DNA from: Gammaproteobacteria bacterium
GTDB lineage: Bacteria; Pseudomonadota; Gammaproteobacteria; Competibacterales; Competibacteraceae
Reading direction: 5' to 3'
Assembly: GCA_020846135.1 (NCBI GenBank)
Contig: JADLEK010000044.1
Span: 1-64,000 of the forward strand
Length of the DNA: 64,000 nucleotides
Part shown: positions 46,999-56,110 of the stretch, in pieces
Layout: the number at the start of each line of letters is the position of its first letter
Position numbering within the stretch: position 1 is the stretch's first letter
Program-made: the position numbers and the translations under genes
Notes under the pieces: generated by a model
Database searches by the model: none
Told to the model about the DNA's origin: nothing
Seen by the model: the letters and a program-made list of their open reading frames with translations, nothing else

Positions 46999-47070
46999 AG
47001 CCACCGAAACACACGGAACGGCACTAAAAAAAGAAAAATTTGCCGTGTTTTGCCGTGTTTTTCCGTGGCT
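46999..47070. repeat. MITE-like ACACGG-rich inverted element
   Basis: 72 bases with terminal AGCCAC/GTGGCT and imperfect inverted arms rich in ACACGG (three near-copies on the minus strand). It lies in the 139-base gap between moxR and the DUF58 gene, which are usually adjacent or overlapping. No coding potential seen. Confidence 0.6.
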
Positions 47071-47091
47071 AAAATCCTTAAGGTTTGCGCC

Positions 47092-48027
47092 TCAGATCGG
47101 CAGCAGAACGGCGTTGAGCAATTGCCCGACCAAATCCGCAGCGGACTGCTCCAGATGATCATCGCCGGGATGAAGCCGATGGCCGACCACCGCCGGCAAC
47201 ACCGCTTGCAGATCTTCCGGCAGGACATGAGTGCGCCGGTGCAGCAAAGCCCAGGCCCGCGCCGCCCGCAGCAGAGCCAACCCCGCACGGGGCGACAATC
47301 CGCCCCGAAACCGCCCGGACTCGCGGGAAAACGCCAGCAGCGCCTGCAAGTAGTCGAGCAGCAGTGGCGCGACATGAATCCCGGCCACCTGGGCCTGTGC
47401 TTCATGCAACTGCGCCGGGGTCATCCCCACCGGCATCCGCACCAGTGCTTCGCGCCGATCTTCGCCTTCCAGCAATAAGCGTTCAGCCTTGACGTCGGGA
47501 TAGCCCAGTTCGATCCGCATCAGAAACCGGTCGAGTTGCGATTCCGGCAGCGGGAAGGTGCCAATCTGGTAGGCGGGATTCTGGGTGGCGATCACGAAGA
47601 ACGGTTCGGGCAACTTGCGGGTTTCGCCTTCGATGGTGACCTGCCCTTCTTCCATCGCCTCCAGCAACGCGCTCTGGGTTTTGGGGGTGGCGCGGTTGAT
47701 TTCATCGGCCAGAATCAGTTGGGCAAAGATCGGGCCGGGATGAAAGACGAAGGTTTCACGCTGCCGTTCATACACCGCTGCGCCAAGAATATCCGCCGGC
47801 AGCAGATCGCTGGTGAACTGAATGCGCTGGTAATGCAAGCCGAGGCACTGCGCCAAAGCATGCGCCAGGGTGGTTTTACCCATGCCCGGCAGGTCTTCGA
47901 TCAGCAGATGGCCTTTCGCCAGCAGACAGCTCAGCGCCAGCCGGATCGCCCGTTCCTTGCCGAGAATGATCGAGCCGACCTGCCGGACCACCCAGTCCAG
48001 GCGATCGTCCAGGGTGGCGGCGACCAC
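47092..48027 (-). CDS. moxR: MoxR-family AAA+ ATPase
   Basis: 311 residues from GTG 48027, which follows AGGA at good spacing one base after the carbonic anhydrase stop; ATG 48078 is the alternative and would overlap that gene. AAA+ motifs: Walker A DLPGMGKTTLAHAL, Walker B LILADEINRA, sensor-1 FVIATQNP and sensor-2 GLSPRAGLALL. MoxR ATPases act as chaperones in metal or cofactor insertion and complex assembly. It is the first gene of a MoxR-DUF58(-TgpA) group on the minus strand. Confidence 0.9.
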   Translation of the reverse strand: MVAATLDDRLDWVVRQVGSIILGKERAIRLALSCLLAKGHLLIEDLPGMGKTTLAHALAQCLGLHYQRIQFTSDLLPADILGAAVYERQRETFVFHPGPIFAQLILADEINRATPKTQSALLEAMEEGQVTIEGETRKLPEPFFVIATQNPAYQIGTFPLPESQLDRFLMRIELGYPDVKAERLLLEGEDRREALVRMPVGMTPAQLHEAQAQVAGIHVAPLLLDYLQALLAFSRESGRFRGGLSPRAGLALLRAARAWALLHRRTHVLPEDLQAVLPAVVGHRLHPGDDHLEQSAADLVGQLLNAVLLPI

Positions 48028-48028
48028 G

Positions 48029-48553
48029 TCAGTCCTGCCGGCGCAGATCGCGCTTGAACCGTTTGAAATTTTCGACATAGCGGGCGGCAGTCTGCCGCAG
48101 GCCGACGATTTCCGCCTCGGACAGGGTGCGGACGATCTTGCCGGGCGATCCCATCACCAGCGAACCATCCGGGATGACCTTGCCTTCGGGAATCAGACTG
48201 TTGGCCCCGATCAGGCAGTTCTTGCCGATCGCCGCCCGGTTCATGATCAGGCTCTTGATGCCAATCAGGCTGTTGTCGCCGATGCTGCAGCCATGCAGCA
48301 TCGCCAGATGGCCAACGGTCACATCGCGACCGACAGTCAACAGGATGCCCGGATCGGTGTGCAAAACTGCGCCGTCCTGGATATTGGAATTTTCGCCGAT
48401 GGTGATGACATCGTTATCGCCGCGCGCAACCACATTAAACCAGAGGCTGGCGTTCTGCTTGAGGACGACCGAACCGATCACGGTAGCATTGTCGGCAATG
48501 AACCAGTCGTTGCCATGAAACTCGACCTTGCGGTCGCCAAGGGAATAAATCAC
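48029..48553 (-). CDS. Gamma-carbonic anhydrase family protein
   Basis: 174 residues from GTG 48553 (AGGAG six bases upstream); a longer frame to 48664 lacks a site. Left-handed beta-helix hexapeptide repeats run through the protein ([48 protein letters not shown]). The metal-binding histidines of the family are matched ([14 protein letters not shown]). Members such as YrdA and CaiE-type proteins are often weak or inactive as anhydrases, so only the family is assigned. It overlaps no gene and precedes moxR by one base. Confidence 0.9.
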   Translation of the reverse strand: MIYSLGDRKVEFHGNDWFIADNATVIGSVVLKQNASLWFNVVARGDNDVITIGENSNIQDGAVLHTDPGILLTVGRDVTVGHLAMLHGCSIGDNSLIGIKSLIMNRAAIGKNCLIGANSLIPEGKVIPDGSLVMGSPGKIVRTLSEAEIVGLRQTAARYVENFKRFKRDLRRQD

Positions 48554-48710
48554 CGGAATCTCCTGAATTAGGGGGATGCCGAAGGAGTATAAACGAGCGG
48601 CGGACTCGACCGGGAACGGGCAAGCGCCAGCCGCATCGAATGGACCAAACCGGAATCCGGTCATCCCGGCTCAAGCCCGACAGATTCCCAGCCATGATTC
48701 ACGCCGCCGT

Positions 48711-51377
48711 TTAATTTTGGACGATGAGTTGCCGCAGTTCCGGCACGCAGGAACCGCAATTGGTGCCCGCTTGCAGCGCCGCGCCGATCGCCTCGGGCGT
48801 GATCAAGCGCTGGTCGCGGATGGCGGCGGTCAGGGTATTCAGGCCCACTCCGAAACAGGCGCAGACGATGCGGCCATTGTCGCGCTGACCCTGCCCTGGC
48901 CGCCCGGCCAGCAGACTGGCGCGTTCGGTGGAGTCCAATTCCGAAGCGGCGAACAATCCCGCCAGCCAACCCCGCAGCGGCAGTTCGGGGCCGGGCGCGA
49001 CAAACAGACAAGCATGCAGCCGTCCGTCCACCAGCACCGCCCCCCGGTAGCGGCCCGTGCCGGCGTCGGCGAACTCCAGCCATTCCCAGCCCGACCGATC
49101 ACCGAGCAGACCGCGCGCCCAAGCCGGCCAATCCTCGACCGGCTCTTCTTCGCCCGCCAACTCGTAGCGCCAGCATTCCCGGTCGCGCACGCTGACCCGA
49201 TATTCGACCGCCGGCGGTTCAATGGCTTCGCGCAACAGTAGGAACCCGTGCCAGCGGGGGCGGTACGCCTGTACCCGCACCGGGGTATGCTTGGATTCCG
49301 GTTGACCGGACAGCGGATCGACCGCCGGATTGACCGCCGCGTTGACCCGCCCGCGCGGCGCCAGCGGCGCACCCCAGTGCATCGGCACGAACACGCTGCC
49401 CGGTTGCTGCCCCGGATGGGTGCGCACCCGCACGATCATTTCACCCCAGCGACTGTGCACCCGCGCCAGCCCATTCTCGCTGACGCCGCAGGCCAGCGCG
49501 TCCACTGGATGAATCTCGACATAGGGTTCGGGAATATGGCCGGTCAGCCGCGCGGTCTTGCCGGTGCGGGTCATGGTGTGCCACTGATCGCGAATCCGCC
49601 CGCTGTTGAGCACCAGCGGGAAGCTGTCATCGACCGCATGGGTGGGCGCCCGCTCGCCGATGGCGACGCAGCGCGCCTTGCCATCGGGGGTGAAGAATCC
49701 GCCCGCGCCGAACAATCGCGCCGTACCTATCGCAACCCCACGCGGCAAGGGCCATTGCACGGGTTGCAAGGCATCGTAATCGACATCCGAGAGGTCGGCG
49801 AGCGCGGAAATATCGAAATCACGGCGAGCGTTCTCGTTCTCGAACCCGGATAAAGCCGCATGTTCGCGGAAAACAGCCGCAGCCGACTCGAAAGGAAACC
49901 ACGCCTCGAATCCCAAGCGTCGGGCTACTTGGGTCATGGCCCACCAATCGGGTTTCGCTTCGCCGGGCGGCGGCAAGAAGATCCGCTGGCGGGAAATCCG
50001 CCGTTCGGAGTTGGTGACCGTGCCCTCTTTCTCGCCCCAGGTCAGCGCCGGCAACTTGATATGCGCCAAGCGTACAGTGTCGGTATCGGCCACGGCCTCG
50101 GACACCACCACCAGCGGACAGCGCCGCAGGGCTTCCCGAACCTGGTCGGCGTCAGGCATGCTGACCACCGGATTGGTGCCCATGATCCATAAGGCTTTGA
50201 TCTTCCCGTCAGCGACCGCTTTAAATAGATCGACGGCTTTCAATCCGGGACCTTGGGCGATGGCGGGGGCTTGCCAAAACCGCTGCACGCGTTCGACATC
50301 CTCTGGCGCGAAATCCATGTGCGCCGCCAGTTGGTTCGCCAAACCGCCCACCTCGCGCCCACCCATCGCATTGGGCTGGCCGGTGACCGAAAATGGCCCC
50401 ATGCCCGGCTGGCCGATCCGTCCGGTCGCCAGATGACAGTTGATGATCGCGTTGACCTTATCGCTGCCGTGAGCGGATTGGTTGACGCCCTGCGAATACA
50501 CCGTCACCACCTTGCGGGTACGACCCCACAGCCCATAAAACTCGGCAACGGCGCTTTCGGGCAAACCGGTGCGAACCGCGACGGCGGGCACGTTGGGCGC
50601 GACTTCCTTTGCCGTTTGATAGGCTGACCAGAACCCCGCGACATGTTCGTCCAAGAACTCGGGGTCCAAGCGGTTTTGCTGATAGAGATGCACCAGCAAC
50701 CCGTTGAACAAGGCCGTATCCGAACCGGGTTTGAGCGGCAAATGCGTCTCGGCGACATCGCAAGTGGTGGTGCGACGCGGATCGATCACCACCAGCGATG
50801 GCTTGCCTCCGCGGCGCTCGCGCGCGGCGAGGATGCGCTGATACAGCACCGGATGACACCAGGCCAGATTGGAACCGACCAACACCACCACATCGGCCTC
50901 TTCCAGATCCTCGTAACAACCGGGCACCGTATCCGTACCGAACGCCCGCTTGTGGCCAGCCACCGAGGACGACATGCACAGCCGCGAATTGGTGTCGATA
51001 TTGGCACCACCGAGGCAGCCCTTCATCAGCTTGTTGGCGACATAGTAATCTTCGGTCAGCAGTTGCCCGGAGACGTAAAACGCCACCGCGTCGGGACCGT
51101 GTCTCAGCAATGCCCGGCAAAAGCCATTGGCAATCATGGTTATCGCCTCATCCCACGACACCCGTTGCCCGGCGATTTCGGGATACAGCAAGCGATCATC
51201 GAGACTCAACGTTTCGCCCAGCGCCGCGCCTTTCGAGCAGAGCCGCCCGTAATTGGCCGGATGGGTCTCGTCGCCCGCCACCCGCACGCCACCGTCGGCG
51301 TCGATCGTGACCTTGACCCCGCAACCGACTCCGCAGTAGGGACAGGTGGTGCGCACCATTTCGCCAGCGCCGCTCAT
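48711..51377 (-). CDS. nasA: Assimilatory nitrate reductase, catalytic subunit
   Basis: 888 residues from ATG 51377 (GAGGAGG upstream). N-terminal [4Fe-4S] motif CPYCGVGCGV with a fourth Cys in RLCSKG, then the molybdopterin-oxidoreductase domain (NTNSRLCMSSSV, MGTNPVVSM). The C-terminal extension (from VCACFGVG to NCGSCVPEL) is a BFD-like [2Fe-2S] domain, typical of NasA/NasC-type enzymes. It reduces nitrate to nitrite in the cytosol. It follows nirD by 16 bases in the nirB-nirD-nasA operon. Confidence 0.95.
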   Translation of the reverse strand: MSGAGEMVRTTCPYCGVGCGVKVTIDADGGVRVAGDETHPANYGRLCSKGAALGETLSLDDRLLYPEIAGQRVSWDEAITMIANGFCRALLRHGPDAVAFYVSGQLLTEDYYVANKLMKGCLGGANIDTNSRLCMSSSVAGHKRAFGTDTVPGCYEDLEEADVVVLVGSNLAWCHPVLYQRILAARERRGGKPSLVVIDPRRTTTCDVAETHLPLKPGSDTALFNGLLVHLYQQNRLDPEFLDEHVAGFWSAYQTAKEVAPNVPAVAVRTGLPESAVAEFYGLWGRTRKVVTVYSQGVNQSAHGSDKVNAIINCHLATGRIGQPGMGPFSVTGQPNAMGGREVGGLANQLAAHMDFAPEDVERVQRFWQAPAIAQGPGLKAVDLFKAVADGKIKALWIMGTNPVVSMPDADQVREALRRCPLVVVSEAVADTDTVRLAHIKLPALTWGEKEGTVTNSERRISRQRIFLPPPGEAKPDWWAMTQVARRLGFEAWFPFESAAAVFREHAALSGFENENARRDFDISALADLSDVDYDALQPVQWPLPRGVAIGTARLFGAGGFFTPDGKARCVAIGERAPTHAVDDSFPLVLNSGRIRDQWHTMTRTGKTARLTGHIPEPYVEIHPVDALACGVSENGLARVHSRWGEMIVRVRTHPGQQPGSVFVPMHWGAPLAPRGRVNAAVNPAVDPLSGQPESKHTPVRVQAYRPRWHGFLLLREAIEPPAVEYRVSVRDRECWRYELAGEEEPVEDWPAWARGLLGDRSGWEWLEFADAGTGRYRGAVLVDGRLHACLFVAPGPELPLRGWLAGLFAASELDSTERASLLAGRPGQGQRDNGRIVCACFGVGLNTLTAAIRDQRLITPEAIGAALQAGTNCGSCVPELRQLIVQN

Positions 51378-51393
51378 CGCTTCACCCTCCTCT

Positions 51394-51744
51394 TCAAGCG
51401 ATTGCGGGGGCCGCGGTCGGCAGGCTGAGCACATTGTTCAAGCCCAGCCAAAGCCGACCGTCTTCCAGCCGCACCGGATAATGGGTGGCGCAACCCACGT
51501 CCGGCGCGACCGCCTGACCGCTTTCCAACTCCAGTACCCAGTTGTGCAGCGGACAGGTGATCCGATGACCGTGAACGATGCCCTGCGACAGCGGCCCACC
51601 CTTGTGCGGACAACGGTCGCGCAAGGCGAACACCTGATCGTCGGCGGTGCGAAAAACCGCCACGTCGCCGTGCGGCGTTTGCACCACACGCGAACCCAGG
51701 CGGGGAATGTCGTCGATCGCGCCGATTTCGTGCCAGTCGTACAT
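51394..51744 (-). CDS. nirD: Nitrite reductase [NAD(P)H] small subunit
   Basis: 116 residues from ATG 51744. A Rieske-type domain with degenerate-to-intact ligands CPHKGGP and CPLHNW, the latter at the second ligand pair. NirD partners NirB in reducing nitrite to ammonium with NAD(P)H. It starts 18 bases after nirB and is followed closely by nasA, so it is part of one transcript. Confidence 0.94.
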   Translation of the reverse strand: MYDWHEIGAIDDIPRLGSRVVQTPHGDVAVFRTADDQVFALRDRCPHKGGPLSQGIVHGHRITCPLHNWVLELESGQAVAPDVGCATHYPVRLEDGRLWLGLNNVLSLPTAAPAIA

Positions 51745-51762
51745 GATGATGGTCTCCACTCC

Positions 51763-54195
51763 TCAACCCACTCGTTGCAAAGGCTGGAACTCGTGGGCGT
51801 CCACTCGTCCGCCGGCGCGTTCCGCCCAAGGATCGATCTGGGCGTATTGTTGCGATTCGAGAAAACGGGCGCAGAGCGCCTGGCGATTCTCTTCGTCCTC
51901 GACGATGCGCGACTTCACATAACTGAGACCGACCCGCTCGATCCATGGCGCGGTGCGCTCCAGATAGCGGCCTTCCTCGCGGTAAAGCTGCATGAACGCG
52001 CAGCAGTACTCCTTCACTTCCGCCTCCGTCGCCAGTTTGCACAGCAAATCGGTGCCGCGAATCTTGATGCCGCCATTGCCGCCCACATGAATTTCGTAGC
52101 CGGACTCGACGCAGACCACGCCAAAGTCCTTGATCGTGGCTTCGGCGCAGTTGCGCGGACAACCGGAAACCGCCATTTTGAATTTGTGCGGCGTCCATGA
52201 TCCCCAGGTCATCTTCTCCAGTTTGACGCCGAGGCCGGTCGAATCCTGCGTGCCGAACCGGCACCAGTCGGTGCCGACACAGGTTTTCACGGTGCGCAGG
52301 CTCTTGCCGTAGGCGTGGCCGGACACCATGCCGGCGGCGTTGAGGTCGGCCCAGACTTTCGGCAAATCTTCTTTTTTCACGCCCAGCAGATCGATGCGCT
52401 GGCCGCCGGTCACTTTCACCGTGGGGATCTGGAACTTGTCGGCCACATCGGCGATGGCGCGCAATTCTTGCGGATTGGTCAGGCCACCCCACATGCGCGG
52501 GACGACCGAGTAGGTGCCGTCCTTTTGAATGTTGGCGTGCACGCGCTCGTTGATGAAGCGCGACTGCTGGTCGTCTTTCGCCTCGCTGGGCCACGTCGAG
52601 ATCAGGTAGTAGTTCAGTGCCGGGCGACAGGAGTGGCAACCGTCCGGGTTTTTCCAGTTGAGGGCCTCGAAGATCCGCGCCAGCGAGGTCAGGTGTTGTT
52701 CGCGGATCGCGGTGCGCACCATATCGTGCGAATGCTCGGTGCACTTGCACATCGGTTTTTCGGCCGGAGTCTTGCCGATGGTGCCGACGGTGGCGGCGAG
52801 AAGCTGTTCGACCAAGCCGGTGCAGGAGCCGCAGGAAGCCGATGCCTTGGTGTGGGCGCGTACTTCGTCGAGGGTAAACAGCTTCTTCTCGGCGATCGCC
52901 TTGGTGATCGCGCCCTTGCACACCCCGTTGCAACCGCAAATCTCGGCGTCGTCGGCCATCGTCATCACGCTGAAGCCATCCCGGCCCGAATCGGCCATGT
53001 GGGCGTGACCGAACAGCACGGTTTCGCGGAAAGCGCCGATGTCGGTGCCTTCGCGCAGCAACTGGAAGTACCAGGAGCCATCGACGGTATCGCCGTACAG
53101 CACCGCGCCCTGCACGCGGTTTTCCCTGACCACCAGCTTTTTGTAAACACCGCGCGCCGGGTCGCGCAACACGATTTCCTCGCAGCCCGGCCCACCGTTG
53201 AAACTGCCAGCGGAGAACAGGTCGATGCCGGTGACCTTGAGTTTGGTGCTGGTCACCGAACCCTGATAGCGGCCGATGCCGTAACGCGCCAGATGGTTGG
53301 CGCAGACCTTGGCCTGCTCCCACAGCGGCGCGACCAAGCCGTAGCACTGACCACGATGCTGCACGCACTCGCCGACCGCGTACACCTTAGGGTCATAAGT
53401 CTGCATGGTGTCGTTAACGACGATGCCGCGCTCACAATAAATGCCGACTTTTTTCGCCAGATCGATATTGGGCCGGATGCCGACTGCCATCACCACCAAG
53501 TCGGTGGAAATTTCCAGACCGTCTTTGAAGCGCACGGCGCGCACCCGCTCCTCGCCGAGCAGGGCGGCGGTTTGCGCGCCCATCAGGAAGCGTAGTCCCC
53601 GTTCTTCCAGGTTCACGCGCAGCATATCCGCCGCGACCGGATCGAGTTGCCGTTCCATTAAGGTGTCGAGCACATGGACGACGGTGACTTGCATCCCTTG
53701 CTTCATCAAACCGTTGGCGGCCTCCAGACCGAGCAGACCGCCGCCGATCACCACCGCGTTCTTGCCGGTGCGCGCCGCCGCCAACATGGTTTCCACATCC
53801 CGGATGTCGCGGAACCCGATGACGCCCGGCAAATCGTTGCCCGGAATCGGCAGGATGAAGGGATTGGAGCCGGTCGCCAGCAACAGCCGGTCGTAGGGCG
53901 CAACCGTACCATCGGCGGATTTAACCTCGCGCCGTGCGCGGTGAATCTCAACGATGTCCTGGCCGATGTGCAGGGTGATGCCACGCTCGGCGTACCAATC
54001 CAGATCGTTGATCATAATCTGGTCGATGGTTTTTTCGCCGGCGAGCACGGGGGATAGCAGGATGCGGTTGTAGTTACCGTGCGGCTCGGCGCCAAACACG
54101 GTGATGTCGAATTTATCCGGGGCGATGGTCAGCAACTCTTCCACGGTGCGCATCCCGGCCATGCCGTTGCCAACCAGAACCAATTTTTCTTTCAT
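51763..54195 (-). CDS. nirB: Nitrite reductase [NAD(P)H] large subunit
   Basis: 810 residues from ATG 54195 (the frame extends to 54282). N-terminal FAD/NAD domains (LVLVGNGMAGMRTVEEL; VVIGGGLLGLEAANGL), a BFD [2Fe-2S] segment (CGCNGVCKGAITKAI), then the siroheme/[4Fe-4S] nitrite reductase domain with cluster ligands in TCVGTDWCRFG and CPRNCAEA. It reduces nitrite to ammonium with NirD. First gene of the minus-strand nitrate assimilation operon, with a sigma-54-like promoter 70 bases upstream. Confidence 0.97.
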   Translation of the reverse strand: MKEKLVLVGNGMAGMRTVEELLTIAPDKFDITVFGAEPHGNYNRILLSPVLAGEKTIDQIMINDLDWYAERGITLHIGQDIVEIHRARREVKSADGTVAPYDRLLLATGSNPFILPIPGNDLPGVIGFRDIRDVETMLAAARTGKNAVVIGGGLLGLEAANGLMKQGMQVTVVHVLDTLMERQLDPVAADMLRVNLEERGLRFLMGAQTAALLGEERVRAVRFKDGLEISTDLVVMAVGIRPNIDLAKKVGIYCERGIVVNDTMQTYDPKVYAVGECVQHRGQCYGLVAPLWEQAKVCANHLARYGIGRYQGSVTSTKLKVTGIDLFSAGSFNGGPGCEEIVLRDPARGVYKKLVVRENRVQGAVLYGDTVDGSWYFQLLREGTDIGAFRETVLFGHAHMADSGRDGFSVMTMADDAEICGCNGVCKGAITKAIAEKKLFTLDEVRAHTKASASCGSCTGLVEQLLAATVGTIGKTPAEKPMCKCTEHSHDMVRTAIREQHLTSLARIFEALNWKNPDGCHSCRPALNYYLISTWPSEAKDDQQSRFINERVHANIQKDGTYSVVPRMWGGLTNPQELRAIADVADKFQIPTVKVTGGQRIDLLGVKKEDLPKVWADLNAAGMVSGHAYGKSLRTVKTCVGTDWCRFGTQDSTGLGVKLEKMTWGSWTPHKFKMAVSGCPRNCAEATIKDFGVVCVESGYEIHVGGNGGIKIRGTDLLCKLATEAEVKEYCCAFMQLYREEGRYLERTAPWIERVGLSYVKSRIVEDEENRQALCARFLESQQYAQIDPWAERAGGRVDAHEFQPLQRVG

Positions 54196-54277
54196 TGTGT
54201 ACCTCGCGTTGAGGAATGGTTGCGCGACGGTGATTTTGCCCGCCAGCCGCGCCAACCCTATTAACGAGGTTGGTTTA

Positions 54278-54293
54278 TGCATTTAAAATGCCA
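54278..54293 (-). promoter_or_regulatory. Sigma-54 promoter for nirB-nirD-nasA
   Basis: Minus strand TGGCATTTTAAATGCA matches TGGCACG-N4-TTGCW at the -24 GG and -12 GC with three mismatches elsewhere. Predicted start near 54267, about 70 bases before nirB. Confidence 0.6.
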
Positions 54294-54497
54294 TTAAAGA
54301 ATTATGTATTTAATGCACTGTTTTAAAATAATTTTTTTTTTATTTTTCTTCACGGGTCGGTTTTCAATACCTGCGTTGCACCTCTAAAAGGCATCCTTGC
54401 CCATTATTCGATCCCACAATGATGCATCGCGCCGTAATTTCCGACATGAGTTCATGTTGTTTAATTAAATTATTTATAAAACAATTAATTATTGTTA

Positions 54498-54513
54498 TGG
54501 CCCGAATTTTGCT
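54498..54513 (+). promoter_or_regulatory. Sigma-54 promoter for narK
   Basis: TGGCCCGAATTTTGCT agrees with TGGCACG-N4-TTGCW at all but one fixed base, with the exact GG-N10-GC spacing. Predicted start near 54524, 44 bases before the GTG of the transporter gene. Confidence 0.75.
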
Positions 54514-54567
54514 TTGATGCTCGCCATCTCTTAACCATGAAGCATCAAGATAAGGAGCGCGTCTCTC

Positions 54568-56034
54568 GTGAGTGTTCAGAAACTCAATCTATTATCGTTC
54601 AGTGGCAGCAGCCGCATCCTGCATCTCAGTTGGATCGCCTTCTTCATCAGTTTCATCGTGTGGTTCAACCACGCGCCGCTGCTGGCCTCCATCCGCGAGA
54701 CTTTTCAACTGACCGACACCCAAGTCAAGACGCTGCTGATCCTGAACGTGGCGCTCACTATTCCGGTGCGTATTCTGGTGGGAATGCTGGTGGACAAATT
54801 TGGTCCCCGGATCATGTACGCCACGCTGCTGGCGCTCTGCGGAACACTGTGCTTCTTCTTCGCTTTCGCCACATCCTACGAGATGCTGGCGATGGCCCGA
54901 CTGTTGCTCGGTTGCGTGGGTGCGGGCTTTGTGATCGGCATCCGCCTCATCTCCGAATGGTTTCCAGCCAAGCAGGTGGGGCTGGCGGAAGGCATTTACG
55001 GCGGCTGGGGCAACTTCGGCTCAGCGGCGGCGGCGCTCTCCCTGCCGCTGGTTGCGCTGGCTTTCGGCGGCCTGAATGCCTGGCGCTGGGCAGTAGCCAC
55101 AACCGGCGTGATCGCGCTGGTTTATTCCGTGATCTTTTACGCCCTAGCCAGCGACACGCCGAAGGGATCGACGTATTTCAAGCCGAAGAAACTCGGCGCG
55201 ATGGAAGTCACCAGTCGCGGGGATCTCGCGCTCTACATCATGATGCAGATTCCAATGATGGCGGCGTTGGCGGTGCTGACCTGGAAACTCTCCCCGGCTG
55301 GCCTGAAGATGATCGACGATGGCGCGGCCACCGCAATCTACATTGGCCTTGCCGCTTTGCTGGCCTGGAACATCTGGCAATGCCTGAGCGTCAACCGTGA
55401 AGTGCTTGCTGGCCACAGCGTACCGGAGATTCACCGCTACAAATTCAAACAGGTGGCAATCTTGTCGTTCGCCTATGCAGTTTCATTTGGTTCCGAAATT
55501 GCGGTGGTTTCCATGTTGCCGCTGTACTTCAAGGATCTATATGGCTTGACTCTGGTGCAGGCGGGTTTGGTGGGTTCCAGTTTCGCGATCATGAATCTGT
55601 TCGCCCGGCCAGCCGGAGGCTTGATCTCCGACCGCATGGGCCGCAAGCTCACCATGAGCCTGGTGATGATCGGCATCACCGCCGGCTACGGCGCGATGAG
55701 TTTCATGGGCAACTGGCCGCTGTGGGCAGCGGTGGTGACAACCATACTCTGCTCGTTTTTCGTGCAGGCGGGCTGTGGTGCGGTCTACGGGATCATTCCG
55801 CTGATCAAACGCCGGTTGACCGGCCAGATTGCGGGCATGAGCGGTGCCTATGGCAATGTCGGCAGCGTGATCTTTCTGACCGTGCTGTCGTTCGTAACCC
55901 CGGCCACCTTCTTCCTGGTGATCGCCGTGACCGCGATTGTGGCGCTGATCATCGTCCAGTGGCTTGACGAACCTGCCGGGCAGATTGCCGAGATCATGCC
56001 CGATGGTACGGTGCAAATGATTGATGTGGCCTGA
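54568..56034 (+). CDS. narK: Nitrate/nitrite MFS transporter (NarK/NasA type)
   Basis: 488 residues from GTG 54568, with AAGGAG eleven bases upstream. About twelve membrane segments with the nitrate signature GIYGGWGNFG in helix 5 and GAYGNVGSVIF in helix 11, the two Gly-rich motifs of the NNP family, and the Arg in helix 2 (IPVRILVG) that binds nitrate. It imports nitrate for the NasA-NirBD pathway, and is driven by its own sigma-54 promoter, so it should be nitrogen-regulated. The PP2C-kinase gene follows. Confidence 0.94.
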   Translation: MSVQKLNLLSFSGSSRILHLSWIAFFISFIVWFNHAPLLASIRETFQLTDTQVKTLLILNVALTIPVRILVGMLVDKFGPRIMYATLLALCGTLCFFFAFATSYEMLAMARLLLGCVGAGFVIGIRLISEWFPAKQVGLAEGIYGGWGNFGSAAAALSLPLVALAFGGLNAWRWAVATTGVIALVYSVIFYALASDTPKGSTYFKPKKLGAMEVTSRGDLALYIMMQIPMMAALAVLTWKLSPAGLKMIDDGAATAIYIGLAALLAWNIWQCLSVNREVLAGHSVPEIHRYKFKQVAILSFAYAVSFGSEIAVVSMLPLYFKDLYGLTLVQAGLVGSSFAIMNLFARPAGGLISDRMGRKLTMSLVMIGITAGYGAMSFMGNWPLWAAVVTTILCSFFVQAGCGAVYGIIPLIKRRLTGQIAGMSGAYGNVGSVIFLTVLSFVTPATFFLVIAVTAIVALIIVQWLDEPAGQIAEIMPDGTVQMIDVA

Positions 56035-56050
56035 GCAGTCGTTGAAAAGC

Positions 56051-56073
56051 GCCTTCCTCCGCCGGAGGAAGGC
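56051..56073. repeat. Strong hairpin between narK and the kinase gene
   Basis: Perfect 10-bp stem GCCTTCCTCC/GGAGGAAGGC with a 3-base loop in the 76-base narK-kinase gap. No T run follows, so it is more likely an mRNA stabiliser or partial attenuator than a full terminator. Confidence 0.6.
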
Positions 56074-56110
56074 TTATGCCCAGACGCGCTGCCAACGCCG
56101 GTTCTCGATC

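Larger units (their letters stand above)
54196..54567. other. AT-rich divergent control region of the nitrate cluster
   Basis: 372 bases with no gene, far more AT-rich than the surroundings (including a run of ten T near 54330). It holds a sigma-54-type promoter in each direction. NtrC-like half sites TGCACT (54316 area) and TGCACC (54375 area) are present but incomplete, so enhancer-binding is plausible, not shown. Confidence 0.6.

Noticed and set aside
46953-47405. 151-residue N-terminal extension of the DUF58 protein
   Set aside because: Runs antisense-frame through moxR coding sequence and the MITE-like element; Cys/Arg-rich and implausible.
52315-53595. 426-residue plus-strand open frame
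   Set aside because: Shadow of nirB in the opposite strand, with no recognisable domain.
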